Program-made: the position numbers and the translations under genes
The notes under the pieces: model-generated
Database searches by the model: none
The model's input: the letters and a program-made list of their open reading frames with translations, nothing else
Told to the model about the DNA's origin: nothing
Shown: piece after piece, positions 1 to 8,572 of the stretch
Position numbering within the stretch: position 1 is the stretch's first letter
How the letters are laid out: every line of letters starts with the position of its first letter
NCBI GenBank assembly: GCA_947493695.1
Contig: CANLSF010000004.1
Location: 186,001-250,000 of the forward strand
DNA from: an uncultured Kiloniellaceae bacterium
GTDB lineage: Bacteria; Pseudomonadota; Alphaproteobacteria; Kiloniellales; Kiloniellaceae
Length of the DNA stretch: 64,000 bases
Direction of reading: 5' to 3'

Positions 1-2
1 GG

Positions 3-2069
3 CACGTTCTTACGAATGTCTATTTGACCGAGCCTGGTTTGTGGCAGAACGCCATCCACTTTGCAGGCTTCGCATTTCTTGCATCCGTCATCCTGAGTCC
101 CTGGGGCAAAAGATCGAACCAGACATGGGCTTTGGCAGTTGATGTCGTCTATGGCCTGGCCGTCGCGAGTGCCGCACTCTGGGTCGCCTACGCTGAGTCC
201 GGTCTTTACGAACGCTCTCTTGCTGTGACTGGACAGGGATGGCAGTTCACTGTGGTGGATTGGGCTGCGGGCCTGTTGCTGATCTTCGCCTGTATCGACT
301 TGTCGCGCCGCGTCGCGGGCTGGGTCATCCCAATCCTGATCCTGTTGTCCCTGAGCTATATCCTTTTCCTGGGCACCATGCTGCCCGGCGTATTCCGTGC
401 GGCGAGCCTGCCGCTCGACGATGTTTTGTTCCGGACGCTTTACAATGACGAAGGCATGTTTGGCATCCTGGCCCAAATCTCGGTGACCAACATCACGTTG
501 TTCATGATTTTTGGCGGGTTTCTTGTGGTGTCGGGTGCCAGCAACTTTGTCATCGAGGTTTCCAAGGTTGTGGCAGGCCGGATCAAAGGGGGAGCTGCTT
601 TTGTCGCGGTGATCTCTTCGGCACTCACCGGTACGATTTCAGGTTCGGCCATTGCAAATACGGCCTCTACCGGGGTGATCACGATTCCCCTCATGAAAGC
701 CAATGGTTTTCGGCCGCAGTTTGCGGGAGGCGTCGAAGCAGCAGCCTCTACCGGCGGGCAGCTGATGCCGCCGATTATGGGGGCAGGGGCCTTCGTGATG
801 GCCAGTTACACCTCGATCCCCTACGGCACAATTGTCGCCGTCTCGATTGTGCCCGCCATCCTCTATTTTTTGTCCGTGGCCTTCATCGTTCGGATCGAAG
901 CGATCAAGCATGATGCCGGCGCCGAGATGGACCTGACTGTGGATCGGGGCAAACTGATCTCGGGCGGCCTTGTCTTCGTGATCCCGCTGACGGTGATGAT
1001 CTGGTTGTTGTTGTCGGGGGTGACGCCAGCCTACGCGGCCTGTTGGGCGATTGCGGCGGTGATCTTGTCGTCCTGGGCTACCAGTGCGTTGGCCCGGTTC
1101 AGCAAAAACAGCAGAATTGAAGCCATCGAGATGGGCCCCTCCAGAATCTCCGAAGCCCTGACCCGTGGTATCCGCTCGGCCGTCATGACCGCGATTTTGC
1201 TGACGGCGATTGGAATCATGAACAATGCTATCGTCACCAGCGGCGTGGGCAATGGCTTTTCCCTGATGATTGCGCAATGGTCGCAAGGCTCAATGGCATT
1301 GGCGATCCTGCTGATTGCGCTGGCGTCCCTGGTGCTCGGCATGGGTCTTCCTGTGACGGCGGCATACATTATCCTCGCCATCCTGACCGCGCCCGCCCTG
1401 GCCGGAATCATGGCCGACGGTTTGATCGTCGAGCAATTGATGACGGGTATCACGGACCCGGCCAAATCGGGCCTGTTCTTCCTGGTCGATCATCCGCTTG
1501 TGGCGCAGGTTGCCACCGGGATGACCAACGCCGAGGCCTGGGAACTGATGCGCAACATTCCCTTTGAGATCGCAGTCACCATCCGGCCCGTGCTGGTTGA
1601 TCCGGTCCTGCAAACGACTTACCTGCTGACCGCACATCTGATTATCTTCTGGCTGAGCCAGGATTCCAACGTGACACCGCCCGTCTGCCTTGCGGCTTTC
1701 GCGGCCGCCGGTATCGCGGGGTCGCGGCCCATGGCAACTGGCTTCGAAAGTTGGAAGATCGCAAAAGGTCTTTATGTCGTGCCTTTGCTCTTTGCCTATA
1801 CGCCCCTGATTTCCGGCGATTTGGCGCAGGTTCTCCAGATAGGCTTTTTCTCGCTGTTTGGCATCTATGCGACCTACGCGGTGATCCAATGGCATGCGGA
1901 GGGGCCGATTGGCGTGTTCACCTTGCCGTTGCTAATTATAGGCGGCATTGGCGCCTATTGGCCTCTGGCCTGGATACCCAACATTGTCGGCGCAGCAGCC
2001 GTTATTGCGGTCATTGTTTTCTCCACCAGAGCCAGAAGCCGTAAGGCCCAAGTGGGGCACACCGCATGA
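3..2069 (+). CDS. TRAP transporter fused permease (4TM + 12TM), 5'-partial
   Basis: Inner-membrane permease of a tripartite ATP-independent periplasmic (TRAP) transporter, importing an organic acid with a separate periplasmic binding protein that is not in the window. The frame is open to the left edge, so the N-terminus is missing; a TTG at 24 is possible but has no ribosome binding site. The N-terminal ~130 residues are hydrophobic and fit the small DctQ-like unit. The rest is the DctM-like unit, with a Gly/Ser/Ala-rich stretch (SALTGTISGSAIANTASTG) and GGQLMPPIMGAGAF, both typical of the large permease. A second half-repeat carries GMGLPVTAAY. The locus downstream (kinase, PdxA2, barrel-cupin) suggests a four-carbon sugar acid as cargo, which is inference. 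Confidence 0.9.
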   Translation, partial: HVLTNVYLTEPGLWQNAIHFAGFAFLASVILSPWGKRSNQTWALAVDVVYGLAVASAALWVAYAESGLYERSLAVTGQGWQFTVVDWAAGLLLIFACIDLSRRVAGWVIPILILLSLSYILFLGTMLPGVFRAASLPLDDVLFRTLYNDEGMFGILAQISVTNITLFMIFGGFLVVSGASNFVIEVSKVVAGRIKGGAAFVAVISSALTGTISGSAIANTASTGVITIPLMKANGFRPQFAGGVEAAASTGGQLMPPIMGAGAFVMASYTSIPYGTIVAVSIVPAILYFLSVAFIVRIEAIKHDAGAEMDLTVDRGKLISGGLVFVIPLTVMIWLLLSGVTPAYAACWAIAAVILSSWATSALARFSKNSRIEAIEMGPSRISEALTRGIRSAVMTAILLTAIGIMNNAIVTSGVGNGFSLMIAQWSQGSMALAILLIALASLVLGMGLPVTAAYIILAILTAPALAGIMADGLIVEQLMTGITDPAKSGLFFLVDHPLVAQVATGMTNAEAWELMRNIPFEIAVTIRPVLVDPVLQTTYLLTAHLIIFWLSQDSNVTPPVCLAAFAAAGIAGSRPMATGFESWKIAKGLYVVPLLFAYTPLISGDLAQVLQIGFFSLFGIYATYAVIQWHAEGPIGVFTLPLLIIGGIGAYWPLAWIPNIVGAAAVIAVIVFSTRARSRKAQVGHTA

Positions 2070-2173
2070 CACGCGCTGTAACCTGAGCGCTTGGACAGGC
2101 GCAGGGCTACTCGTGGTGGAGAGGTTTCGGCTCTGGTCTTAGCTCCGCTGCACCGCGAAGATCGCAATATGCT

Positions 2174-3049
2174 CTAGAGTTCGACGGACATTTCGATCAG
2201 CCAGTCGCAGAGCAGGCGTGCGTTCTTGCCGACATTCACATCTGCGCTTCGCAGTATGCCATATCGGGTTCCGTCAGGGTCGAAGTCATGAGGCGCGACA
2301 AGGCGGCCGCGATCCACATCGTCGATTGCAACAACACGTGGAGAGAGCCCGACCCCCAGGCCGCCGCAGGCAGCCTCGACCATGAGGAAGTGATGATCGA
2401 GCATCCGGGTCTCACGGGGGCGCGGGACCTCCGGATGGGCGGCGAGCCAGTTCGACCAGGCTTCGGGACGGGTCCGTGTTCCCAGCGCAATATAGTCGCC
2501 GCGGTGGAAACCGGCCTCCAGCGCGGGCGCCATGACCGGCCCGACCTGTTCTGACCACAAGGGCTCAACGCTCCAGGTGTCGGGGATGGCAAAATCAAGG
2601 CGGCGCAGGGCCAGAACGTTCTGCCGGGCCGCAGGTTCGATGGGGCCGCCACCGACGGAAAGGTGCACGGCAATGGAGGGATTCGCGTCCTGAAACTGGC
2701 TCAAGCGGGGAATCAGCCACCGCATTGCCACGGAGCGCTCGCAGGACAGCAGGATCACGTCCTCCGGTGTGGTTTGAGCTTCCTGAATGGCCGCGATGGT
2801 GCGGGAAATGTCGTCGAAACTGCGCCTGCAGGCCTCGCGCAGGAGATCGCCCGCCGCCGTTGTCCGCAGACCGCGTCCCTCCCGCTTGAAAAGGGGCGCG
2901 CCCACATAGTCGGCGAGCCGGGCATTGCGCCTGCTGATCGCCGCATGGGTGAGGGCGAGCGCATCTGCCGCGGCGCGGACGGACTCCAGCCGCGCCGTTT
3001 CCTCAAAGGCTCGCAGATCATCGAGATTTGGAATGTCAGATCGTTTCAT
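2174..3049 (-). CDS. LysR-family transcriptional regulator (GcvA-like)
   Basis: DNA-binding regulator of 291 residues, normal for the family. The N-terminal winged helix-turn-helix spans about residues 8-66 (FEETARLESVRAAADALALT, then AISRRNARLADYVGAPLFKR). A periplasmic-binding-protein-like effector domain follows from about residue 90. It is transcribed divergently from the four-carbon acid sugar kinase operon and convergently to the TRAP permease. It probably controls both in response to the substrate or an intermediate. A perfect 9-bp-armed palindrome at 3048-3070 covers its own start codon and the intergenic promoter, suggesting autoregulation. The effector is unknown. Confidence 0.9.
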   Translation of the reverse strand: MKRSDIPNLDDLRAFEETARLESVRAAADALALTHAAISRRNARLADYVGAPLFKREGRGLRTTAAGDLLREACRRSFDDISRTIAAIQEAQTTPEDVILLSCERSVAMRWLIPRLSQFQDANPSIAVHLSVGGGPIEPAARQNVLALRRLDFAIPDTWSVEPLWSEQVGPVMAPALEAGFHRGDYIALGTRTRPEAWSNWLAAHPEVPRPRETRMLDHHFLMVEAACGGLGVGLSPRVVAIDDVDRGRLVAPHDFDPDGTRYGILRSADVNVGKNARLLCDWLIEMSVEL

Positions 3050-3070
3050 TGGTGATCATATATCACCAAT
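3048..3070. promoter_or_regulatory. Palindromic operator in the LysR/kinase divergent region
   Basis: Arms ATTGGTGAT and ATCACCAAT flank a 5-nt centre. The left arm overlaps the LysR start codon (minus-strand ATG at 3049-3047) and the right arm faces the kinase gene. Size and position fit a LysR-type recognition site, although the usual T-N11-A spacing is only approximate. Binding by the neighbouring LysR protein is inferred. Confidence 0.6.
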
Positions 3071-3124
3071 AAAGGTGCGAAACCATCGCTTGTGTCGAAT
3101 TCGCTTTGGCCTCACCGTAAAGCC

Positions 3125-4177
3125 ATGTCACAGGAGCTTACCCATAGAGTTGCTATTCTCGCGGATGACCTGACCAGTGCTGCGGACGGCGCCGGTCCCT
3201 TTGTCGCGCGCGGGCTCTCGGCCCATATCGGGCGTCAGTCCGTGCCGGACGCCGATTGGGATGTTTGCGCGATCGATGTTGCTTCCCGTTCGGTCTCTGA
3301 GATGGAAGCCGGCGTGCGCATGGAGCATTTTGCGGGGAAGCTGCGTGGCGCGCAGGTCTTGTTGAAGACGGTCGATTCCACCCTTCGGGGCCATATACGT
3401 GTCGAGATCGAAACGGCGCTCCGGGCTTCAGGGCGTCGTAGGCTCGTTTTTGCGCCCGCATTTCCCGAGGCCGGGCGCACGACCCTCGAGGGGGTGCAGT
3501 TGGTGAAGGGCGTGCCGGTTCACCTCTCGTCCTATGGCAAGGACCCCGTACACCCCGCCCGGACCTCGAAGCTGCGCGAGCTCGTACCGCCGGGCACAGA
3601 GGAACTGCTTATCTTCAACGCTGAGACACAGGGCGAACTCAATCGGCAGGTGACGGAGGTTGAGCGACCAGAGAGCGTTCTCTGGGTCGGTTCGCCCGGC
3701 CTTGCGCAGGCTCTGGCGGCGCGGATCGGCACCGAGGTCGCGACCAAACCGCCCGTATTCCCGAGCGCGCAGGCCGTGCTTGTGGTTGTCGGCAGTGCGA
3801 ATGCGGTCAGTCACCGGCAGGCCGTCGCGCTCAAAAACGAAGGGGTAGAGCTCCTTATCGTGCCCAGAGATCGCAAGGCGGAGCCCTCGACGGTCCTCAA
3901 TGCGCTGGCGGATGAAGCGGCGAAGAAATTGGCCACGGGAGTCTTCGGGGCCCTGATCGCGACCGGCGGCGACACGATGGAAGCCATTCTGGCGCGCGCC
4001 GGGATAGAGAGCTTTTCCCTTTTGGGGGAGATCGAACCCGGCTTTCCGGTTGGTGCCGCAGAGACGGCGGGACAGGGAATCCTGCTCGCGATGAAAGCGG
4101 GCGGTTTCGGCGATGATGAAACCCTACAACGGGCCGTCCGGCGACTTACATTACAGACAAAGGAACTCACAGCGTGA
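3125..4177 (+). CDS. Four-carbon acid sugar kinase family protein (DUF1537, DtnK/OtnK-like)
   Basis: Predicted ATP-dependent kinase for a four-carbon sugar acid such as threonate or erythronate. The N-terminal sugar-binding domain opens with VAILADDLTSAADGA, the family hallmark. The C-terminal nucleotide-binding domain has the GALIATGGDTMEAIL glycine motif and an EIEPGFPVG end motif. At about 350 residues it is shorter than the usual ~400-430. I chose ATG 3125; an in-frame GTG at 3092 would add 11 residues, and neither has a strong ribosome binding site. It overlaps the next gene by 4 nt (GTGA), so the two are co-translated. In the known D-threonate/D-erythronate route this kinase supplies the 4-phosphate used by PdxA2. 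The exact substrate cannot be read from sequence. Confidence 0.9.
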   Translation: MSQELTHRVAILADDLTSAADGAGPFVARGLSAHIGRQSVPDADWDVCAIDVASRSVSEMEAGVRMEHFAGKLRGAQVLLKTVDSTLRGHIRVEIETALRASGRRRLVFAPAFPEAGRTTLEGVQLVKGVPVHLSSYGKDPVHPARTSKLRELVPPGTEELLIFNAETQGELNRQVTEVERPESVLWVGSPGLAQALAARIGTEVATKPPVFPSAQAVLVVVGSANAVSHRQAVALKNEGVELLIVPRDRKAEPSTVLNALADEAAKKLATGVFGALIATGGDTMEAILARAGIESFSLLGEIEPGFPVGAAETAGQGILLAMKAGGFGDDETLQRAVRRLTLQTKELTA

Positions 4178-5175
4178 CCGAAAGACCTCCTCTTGTCATT
4201 TCCATGGGCGATCCCGCAGGCATCGGTCCGGAGATTGTCGTCAAGGCGCTGGCGGAAAAGAGCCAGGAGCGCTGCGTCGTTCTGGGGGCTGCGCAGGCGG
4301 TGGGTGCCGCCGTCGCGCAGTTCCTGCCCGGAAAGACCGTGCGCGTGCTGAAGGGTATCGAAGACGCAACGGGGGCCCCGGATTGCATCGAACTGCTGGA
4401 AACAGGTGGAGACGGACCTTTCCCGGTGGGTGAGGTGAGTGCGCAAAGCGGACGCGCCGCATTCGCCGCAATACGCAAGGGGATCGAGCTCTCGAAGGCC
4501 GGTCTTGCGCGGGGGCTGATCACGGCGCCCATCCACAAGGAGGCACTTGCCGCCGCTGGTCTGGCCTATCCGGGTCATACGGAAATGCTGGCCGAATTTG
4601 GCGGCGCGGACCAGGTGGCGATGATGCTCGCCAACGACGAAGTGCGCACAGTTCTCGTCACGATCCACTGTTCACTCCGCGACGCGATTGACCGCGCCGA
4701 CTATAGGGCACAGATGTCGGCCATCCGGCTCGCCGACGAAGGCTGCCGTGCCCTGGGGATCGAACGGCCACGTGTCGCGGTCGCCGGGCTCAACCCGCAT
4801 GCCGGGGAGGGCGGGTTGTTCGGCCGGGAAGAGATCGAGATCATCTCGCCCGCGATTGAAGCTGCGCGCGCCGAGGGCATTGATGCCTCCGGGCCCTGGC
4901 CGGGCGATACGGTCTTCATGCAGGCCCGAAAGGGACGCTTTGACGTGGTGGTTGCCCAGTATCACGACCAGGGACTGATCCCGGTCAAATACCTCGGTGT
5001 CGAGAAGGGGGTGAACATCACACTCGGTTTGCCCTTCGTGCGCACCTCACCGGATCACGGGACAGCGTTCGACATTGCAGGTCAGGGCATCGCCAACCCT
5101 GAAAGCCTGTCTACCGCCATCGACTATGCCCGCCGCCTTGCTGCGACGCGCGAGAAAACAGAGGAGACCGCCTGA
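4174..5175 (+). CDS. pdxA2: PdxA2-type 4-phospho-sugar-acid dehydrogenase (4-hydroxythreonine-4-phosphate dehydrogenase family)
   Basis: NAD-dependent dehydrogenase of 333 residues. The family oxidises and decarboxylates 4-phospho-D-threonate or -erythronate to DHAP and CO2 (PdxA2), or acts in vitamin B6 synthesis (PdxA). Metal- and substrate-binding motifs are present: GDPAGIGPE near the N-terminus, GHTEML, LNPHAGEGGLFG, YHDQGLIPVKYLG and FVRTSPDHGTAFDIAG. The operon position after a DUF1537 kinase favours the catabolic PdxA2 role over B6 synthesis. Start GTG 4174 lies inside the kinase stop, and its TGA shares a base with the next ATG (TGATG at 5173-5177). Confidence 0.92.
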   Translation: MTERPPLVISMGDPAGIGPEIVVKALAEKSQERCVVLGAAQAVGAAVAQFLPGKTVRVLKGIEDATGAPDCIELLETGGDGPFPVGEVSAQSGRAAFAAIRKGIELSKAGLARGLITAPIHKEALAAAGLAYPGHTEMLAEFGGADQVAMMLANDEVRTVLVTIHCSLRDAIDRADYRAQMSAIRLADEGCRALGIERPRVAVAGLNPHAGEGGLFGREEIEIISPAIEAARAEGIDASGPWPGDTVFMQARKGRFDVVVAQYHDQGLIPVKYLGVEKGVNITLGLPFVRTSPDHGTAFDIAGQGIANPESLSTAIDYARRLAATREKTEETA

Positions 5176-6233
5176 TGGGACTGCGTTTTATCTTCATGCT
5201 GACCCGCAACGACAAAACGGTCAGCGATGCCATGACGCAACTGCAAGCGGCTTTATCGCTCGGGGTGCGCCATATTGGTTTTAAGGATGTCGGCTTACCG
5301 GTCGAGGATCTGAAAAGCCTGAACCAGGCGATCCAGAACAAGGGCGCCACTTCCTACCTCGAAGTGGTCTCCCTGGATCGTGACAGCGAGATCGCGTCAG
5401 CCCGGGCGGCGGTCGAGATCGGCGTGGATATTCTGCTCGGCGGCACGCGGGTCGATGATACGCTCCCGGTCCTGGCGGGAAGCGGGCTTGAATACTATCC
5501 CTTCCCCGGCAGGATCACCGGGCGTCCGAGCGTGCTGGAAGGCACGATAGAAGAGATTGCGGCAAGCGCGCGCGACCTGGTCTCCCGCGAGGGCGTTCAT
5601 GGTCTCGATCTCCTTGCTTACCGGTCACCGGATCAGGACGTGCCCCAACTGATCAAGGCGGTCTGCGAAGCGGCGGGCAAGCCGGTCATCGTTGCAGGAT
5701 CTATTGCCGACAAGGACCGCATCGAGGCTGTGCATCTCGCGGGCGCGGCGGGCTTCACCATCGGTACGGCAGCACTCGATGGGGAATACCCGGCGGCGGG
5801 TGAGGGGCTGGAGGCCCAGCTGACGGCGATCCTCAGGGACGTCGCCGATCTCAACGGGCATTTGTCCCCCTTCGGGAAAAAAGGGCTCGATGCTGCCTTC
5901 GGGACCTTCAGCGAAACCTGGTCGCCGCGTGTCGCGGGACAGGTCAACGACATGCAGATCAAGCTCGCGAAGTTCCAGGGGGCGTTCACCTGGCACTTTC
6001 ATGAACGCGAGGATGAGATGTTCATGGTTCACCGGGGGCGGCTGCTGATGCGCTTCAGAGACCGGGAAGAAGTGATCGACGCAGGCGAATTCATCGTCGT
6101 CCCCCATGGTGTCGAGCATTGCCCCGTTGCCCTGACCGATATCTGCGAAGTGGTACTGCTGGAGCCCGCAACGACCGTGAATACCGGCACCGCCTCCGAC
6201 GAGCGCCGGATGGAGGAACTGGAAAGCGTCTGA
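5175..6233 (+). CDS. TIM-barrel/cupin fusion protein of unknown function
   Basis: Two-domain protein of 352 residues. Residues 1-225 look like a (beta/alpha)8 barrel of the HisA/TrpF/phosphate-binding type, with alternating strands (RFIFMLTR, HIGFKDVG, VDILLGGTRVDD, GLDLLAYR, PVIVAGSIADKD, GFTIGTAAL). Residues 260-335 form a cupin: motif 1 has H274, H276, E281 and G288, and motif 2 has G304, P310, G312 and H315, so a complete metal site is present. It is co-translated with pdxA2, so it likely acts in the same pathway, perhaps as an isomerase, epimerase or aldolase step, or by cupin-based sensing or isomerisation of the product. I do not recognise an established family. The function is inference. 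Confidence 0.85.
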   Translation: MGLRFIFMLTRNDKTVSDAMTQLQAALSLGVRHIGFKDVGLPVEDLKSLNQAIQNKGATSYLEVVSLDRDSEIASARAAVEIGVDILLGGTRVDDTLPVLAGSGLEYYPFPGRITGRPSVLEGTIEEIAASARDLVSREGVHGLDLLAYRSPDQDVPQLIKAVCEAAGKPVIVAGSIADKDRIEAVHLAGAAGFTIGTAALDGEYPAAGEGLEAQLTAILRDVADLNGHLSPFGKKGLDAAFGTFSETWSPRVAGQVNDMQIKLAKFQGAFTWHFHEREDEMFMVHRGRLLMRFRDREEVIDAGEFIVVPHGVEHCPVALTDICEVVLLEPATTVNTGTASDERRMEELESV

Positions 6234-6247
6234 AGTTCCTGAAGCCG

Positions 6248-6787
6248 TCAGGAGTTTTTATCGGAACCGAGTTCGTGGGTGCCGACAACTTCCACAGGCG
6301 GGAAAGCGATCCAGTCAGCCCTATCGAAGACGACCTCAAAGGGAAGCTTTACGCGCGCGGCAAAAGCCAATGCGTCATCTCGGAACGGATCCTGTATTCC
6401 GGTTCCGAGCGTACAGTGGGGCACCCAGGAAGCGGGCCGGTAATGCTCATGACATCCGGCCGGGTCGATAAGACTGTGGATCTCGTTATGGAGTTCAAGC
6501 AGTCGAGAGGCATCACCTGGAGATGCCCAGAGAACCATTGGCGACACATCGAAATGGCCGATACTTTCAAAAGAGACGCTGAGAGGTTCCTGCTTCTCGA
6601 AAACCCTGCGCACTGTTTGCGCCAGCAGCTCCATTTCAATTTTTTCATATATGGCAAAAGTGAAATGCGGCGGGTAGCAGAGTTTTTCCATTGATGGCCC
6701 ATCTTCAAAGGAACTGACTTCGTTCCAAAGACGGCGAATCTGCTGGCTTGTGGTGTTGTTTGCGCTGACTGTTATTGCTCCGCCCAT
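6248..6787 (-). CDS. 2'-5' RNA ligase / 2H phosphoesterase family protein
   Basis: Small 179-residue protein with the two histidine signatures of the 2H phosphoesterase superfamily: H41-F-T43 (YPPHFTFAIYE) and H124-C-T126 (WVPHCTLGTG), about 80 residues apart as expected. Members open or close 2',3'-cyclic or 2',5'-phosphodiester bonds; the substrate here is unknown. It converges on the barrel-cupin gene with a 14-bp gap, so it is not part of that operon. Confidence 0.8.
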   Translation of the reverse strand: MGGAITVSANNTTSQQIRRLWNEVSSFEDGPSMEKLCYPPHFTFAIYEKIEMELLAQTVRRVFEKQEPLSVSFESIGHFDVSPMVLWASPGDASRLLELHNEIHSLIDPAGCHEHYRPASWVPHCTLGTGIQDPFRDDALAFAARVKLPFEVVFDRADWIAFPPVEVVGTHELGSDKNS

Positions 6788-7221
6788 GCGAAAAACCTGC
6801 TCCGTTTTTCTGGCATTTGCAAGTTAACGAGACGAATCATTACGCGTAAGCGATTGAGATTTGGCGATATCGTGCTCCTCTACCAACGCGACGTTTGATG
6901 AGCTGACACAGGCCTGTAGTTGACCCGCAGAACATGCATTGCGGGCGCTTCTGCAAGCTGCTCTGTCATGTGCCAGTCAGGTCGTTTGCGATATCCGTAA
7001 GCGACCTTACTGTCCCACAACACTCTGCGTTGGCCAAGACCCGGTTGCCGAGACCATGTCTCTCGATGCGTTTCATGCCTTTTGCGATTCTGTATCGTTG
7101 CAAATCGGACAATAGAGTAACGCGACAGAAGCGGAGGGCCGATTAACACTTGGTCAGACTCTCAAGGACTCCCTCGAATTCCGTGGGATCGACGCTGGTC
7201 TCTGGGGCCTCGTAGCGTCCT
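6788..7221. other. Gene-poor stretch
   Basis: About 430 bp without a convincing gene. Short overlapping frames on both strands (near 6880-7149) have no ribosome binding site, domain or plausible composition. No RNA gene, terminator or repeat was seen. Confidence 0.5.
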
Positions 7222-7416
7222 TCAGATCCGCTTGTGCCCAAAGGCCTGCATCGCCTTGTCGCGCTGCTGAAACTCATCTTTCTCCGACCGAACAGCCTCG
7301 ACCATACGCAGCTTACCGGTCCGGTCGCGCACGCGCCTGAAACGTTTCAGTTCTTTTGCGTGAGCCTTCATTTCGCCGCGCTCACGCCCCGTCAGTCTCT
7401 GAAGATCCTTGGTCAT
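7222..7416 (-). CDS. Small highly charged hypothetical protein
   Basis: 64 residues, rich in Lys, Arg and Glu with no hydrophobic segment (MTKDLQRLTGRERGEMKAHA...), probably helical. A GGGAG-like Shine-Dalgarno lies about 11 nt before the ATG. It sits downstream of the first motif array (7541-7715), which would lie in its promoter region. Not recognised. A chance frame cannot be excluded. Confidence 0.45.
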   Translation of the reverse strand: MTKDLQRLTGRERGEMKAHAKELKRFRRVRDRTGKLRMVEAVRSEKDEFQQRDKAMQAFGHKRI

Positions 7417-7540
7417 TGCTCATGCTCCCATGCTGGTTGCTTCAACTCCCTGAAATACAGTCTACAGTAAGTTGACTGACTTGCCTTGAGACAAATCAAT
7501 GCCAGGCGTCAGAAACGCCGGCGACAGCAGAGGAAGATTC

Positions 7541-7715
7541 ACAACGTTACAAGGCGCGTGAATTAAAACCTTACGGCAGAGTATAATTGTAACGTTGCGA
7601 TCAGTCTGATCCCGCGCAGTTGTTGGAATGGTAACGTTGTGGTGGAGACGAAATCGTATCGTTTCAGATGCGCTCTTACGTAACGATACAGATCGATAAA
7701 ACGGTGACGTTACAG
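7541..7715. repeat. Motif array 1 (GTAACG-core 12-mers)
   Basis: Six related 11-12-bp elements in 175 bp: ACAACGTTACA (7541), TTGTAACGTTGC (7587-7598), GGTAACGTTGT (7630), GTATCGTTTCAG (7656), ACGTAACGATAC (7678) and GTGACGTTACAG (7704). All share the core GTAACG or its complement. The last three are regularly spaced at 22-26 nt. The array fills the gap between two minus-strand genes and matches array 2 before the PPK2 gene. A multi-site operator or small dispersed repeat is inferred. Confidence 0.7.
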
Positions 7716-7776
7716 ATTGGGGGCGTAGATCTCTTCATAGAGCGGTTTTACACGGAGATAGTGCGTGGCGGCTGCA

Positions 7777-8298
7777 TTATTGCAGTGTGTTGGCGTGGGT
7801 GATGTAGGCGCCGAAGGAAGTGCGGAAGAAGGCGAGGCATTGGGTCAGTTGGTATCCCTCAGCGTAGTTGCCGGAGAGATACGGGTCGAGTTCAAGGGCG
7901 ACCTGGACCTGCGGCAGTTCATTGTGCCTCAAACGCTCGATCTGATCGAAGAGGGCCTTCTTGGCTTTGATCTTTTCCGCGCTGCCGCTGACCGATGGAT
8001 TTGTCCAGGGCATGCGGACGATCACTCTGCTGCAGTTTTGCGCCATTTCACCGAAGGTGGATGGCGTCAGGTATATCTCGAACAATCCCCCATCGCTGAA
8101 GCGGTATCCGATATCGGGGTCGGTGATGTCTTCTTGGTCCAGCAGGGCCGACGGCTCCAGATGCAGAGTTGTGTGATGGTAGATCCGGTTCTTGTAGCTG
8201 TTCTCGCGGATGACCAGCGCTTCTTCGCCTGCGGCGGTGAAGCCGGGGAGAAGGAAATGCAGGGAAAGTACTGAAAAAATGAATGTTTTCAATTTCAT
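7777..8298 (-). CDS. Hypothetical secreted protein
   Basis: 173 residues with a clear signal peptide (MKLKTFIFSVLSLHFLLPGF, cleavage near residue 23), so a periplasmic or exported protein. The mature part is mixed alpha/beta with two cysteines (in AQNCSRV and TQCLAF). No family recognised. Upstream to 8572 on the other strand there is about 270 bp in which I see no gene. Confidence 0.7.
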   Translation of the reverse strand: MKLKTFIFSVLSLHFLLPGFTAAGEEALVIRENSYKNRIYHHTTLHLEPSALLDQEDITDPDIGYRFSDGGLFEIYLTPSTFGEMAQNCSRVIVRMPWTNPSVSGSAEKIKAKKALFDQIERLRHNELPQVQVALELDPYLSGNYAEGYQLTQCLAFFRTSFGAYITHANTLQ

Positions 8299-8572
8299 AT
8301 CAGGTCACTTCTTGCTTTTTCATCAAGCGATGCGCCGAAAATTCCTGAGTGGTGTCGGGAGGCTGGAAACCGCTTTGTGGTAAGCCATCCCTAGAATTGT
8401 TGCGGTTTTCCGATTTTAACAAGCCGCATTTCCGCCGGATGAAATTGCAGGTTTGCCAATTCCCCGACCTCCACCGGACCTGCTATAGCTTGCCTTCCCG
8501 ACAAAACCGCCCGGTTATTTTGACAATGTCCTCAATTTCAAACGCGTCATTGATTGCGCAAGTGTTAGCGCT

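Noticed and set aside
6880-7149. 89-codon minus-strand and 70-codon plus-strand frames
   Set aside because: Mutually overlapping, no ribosome binding site, no plausible protein features.
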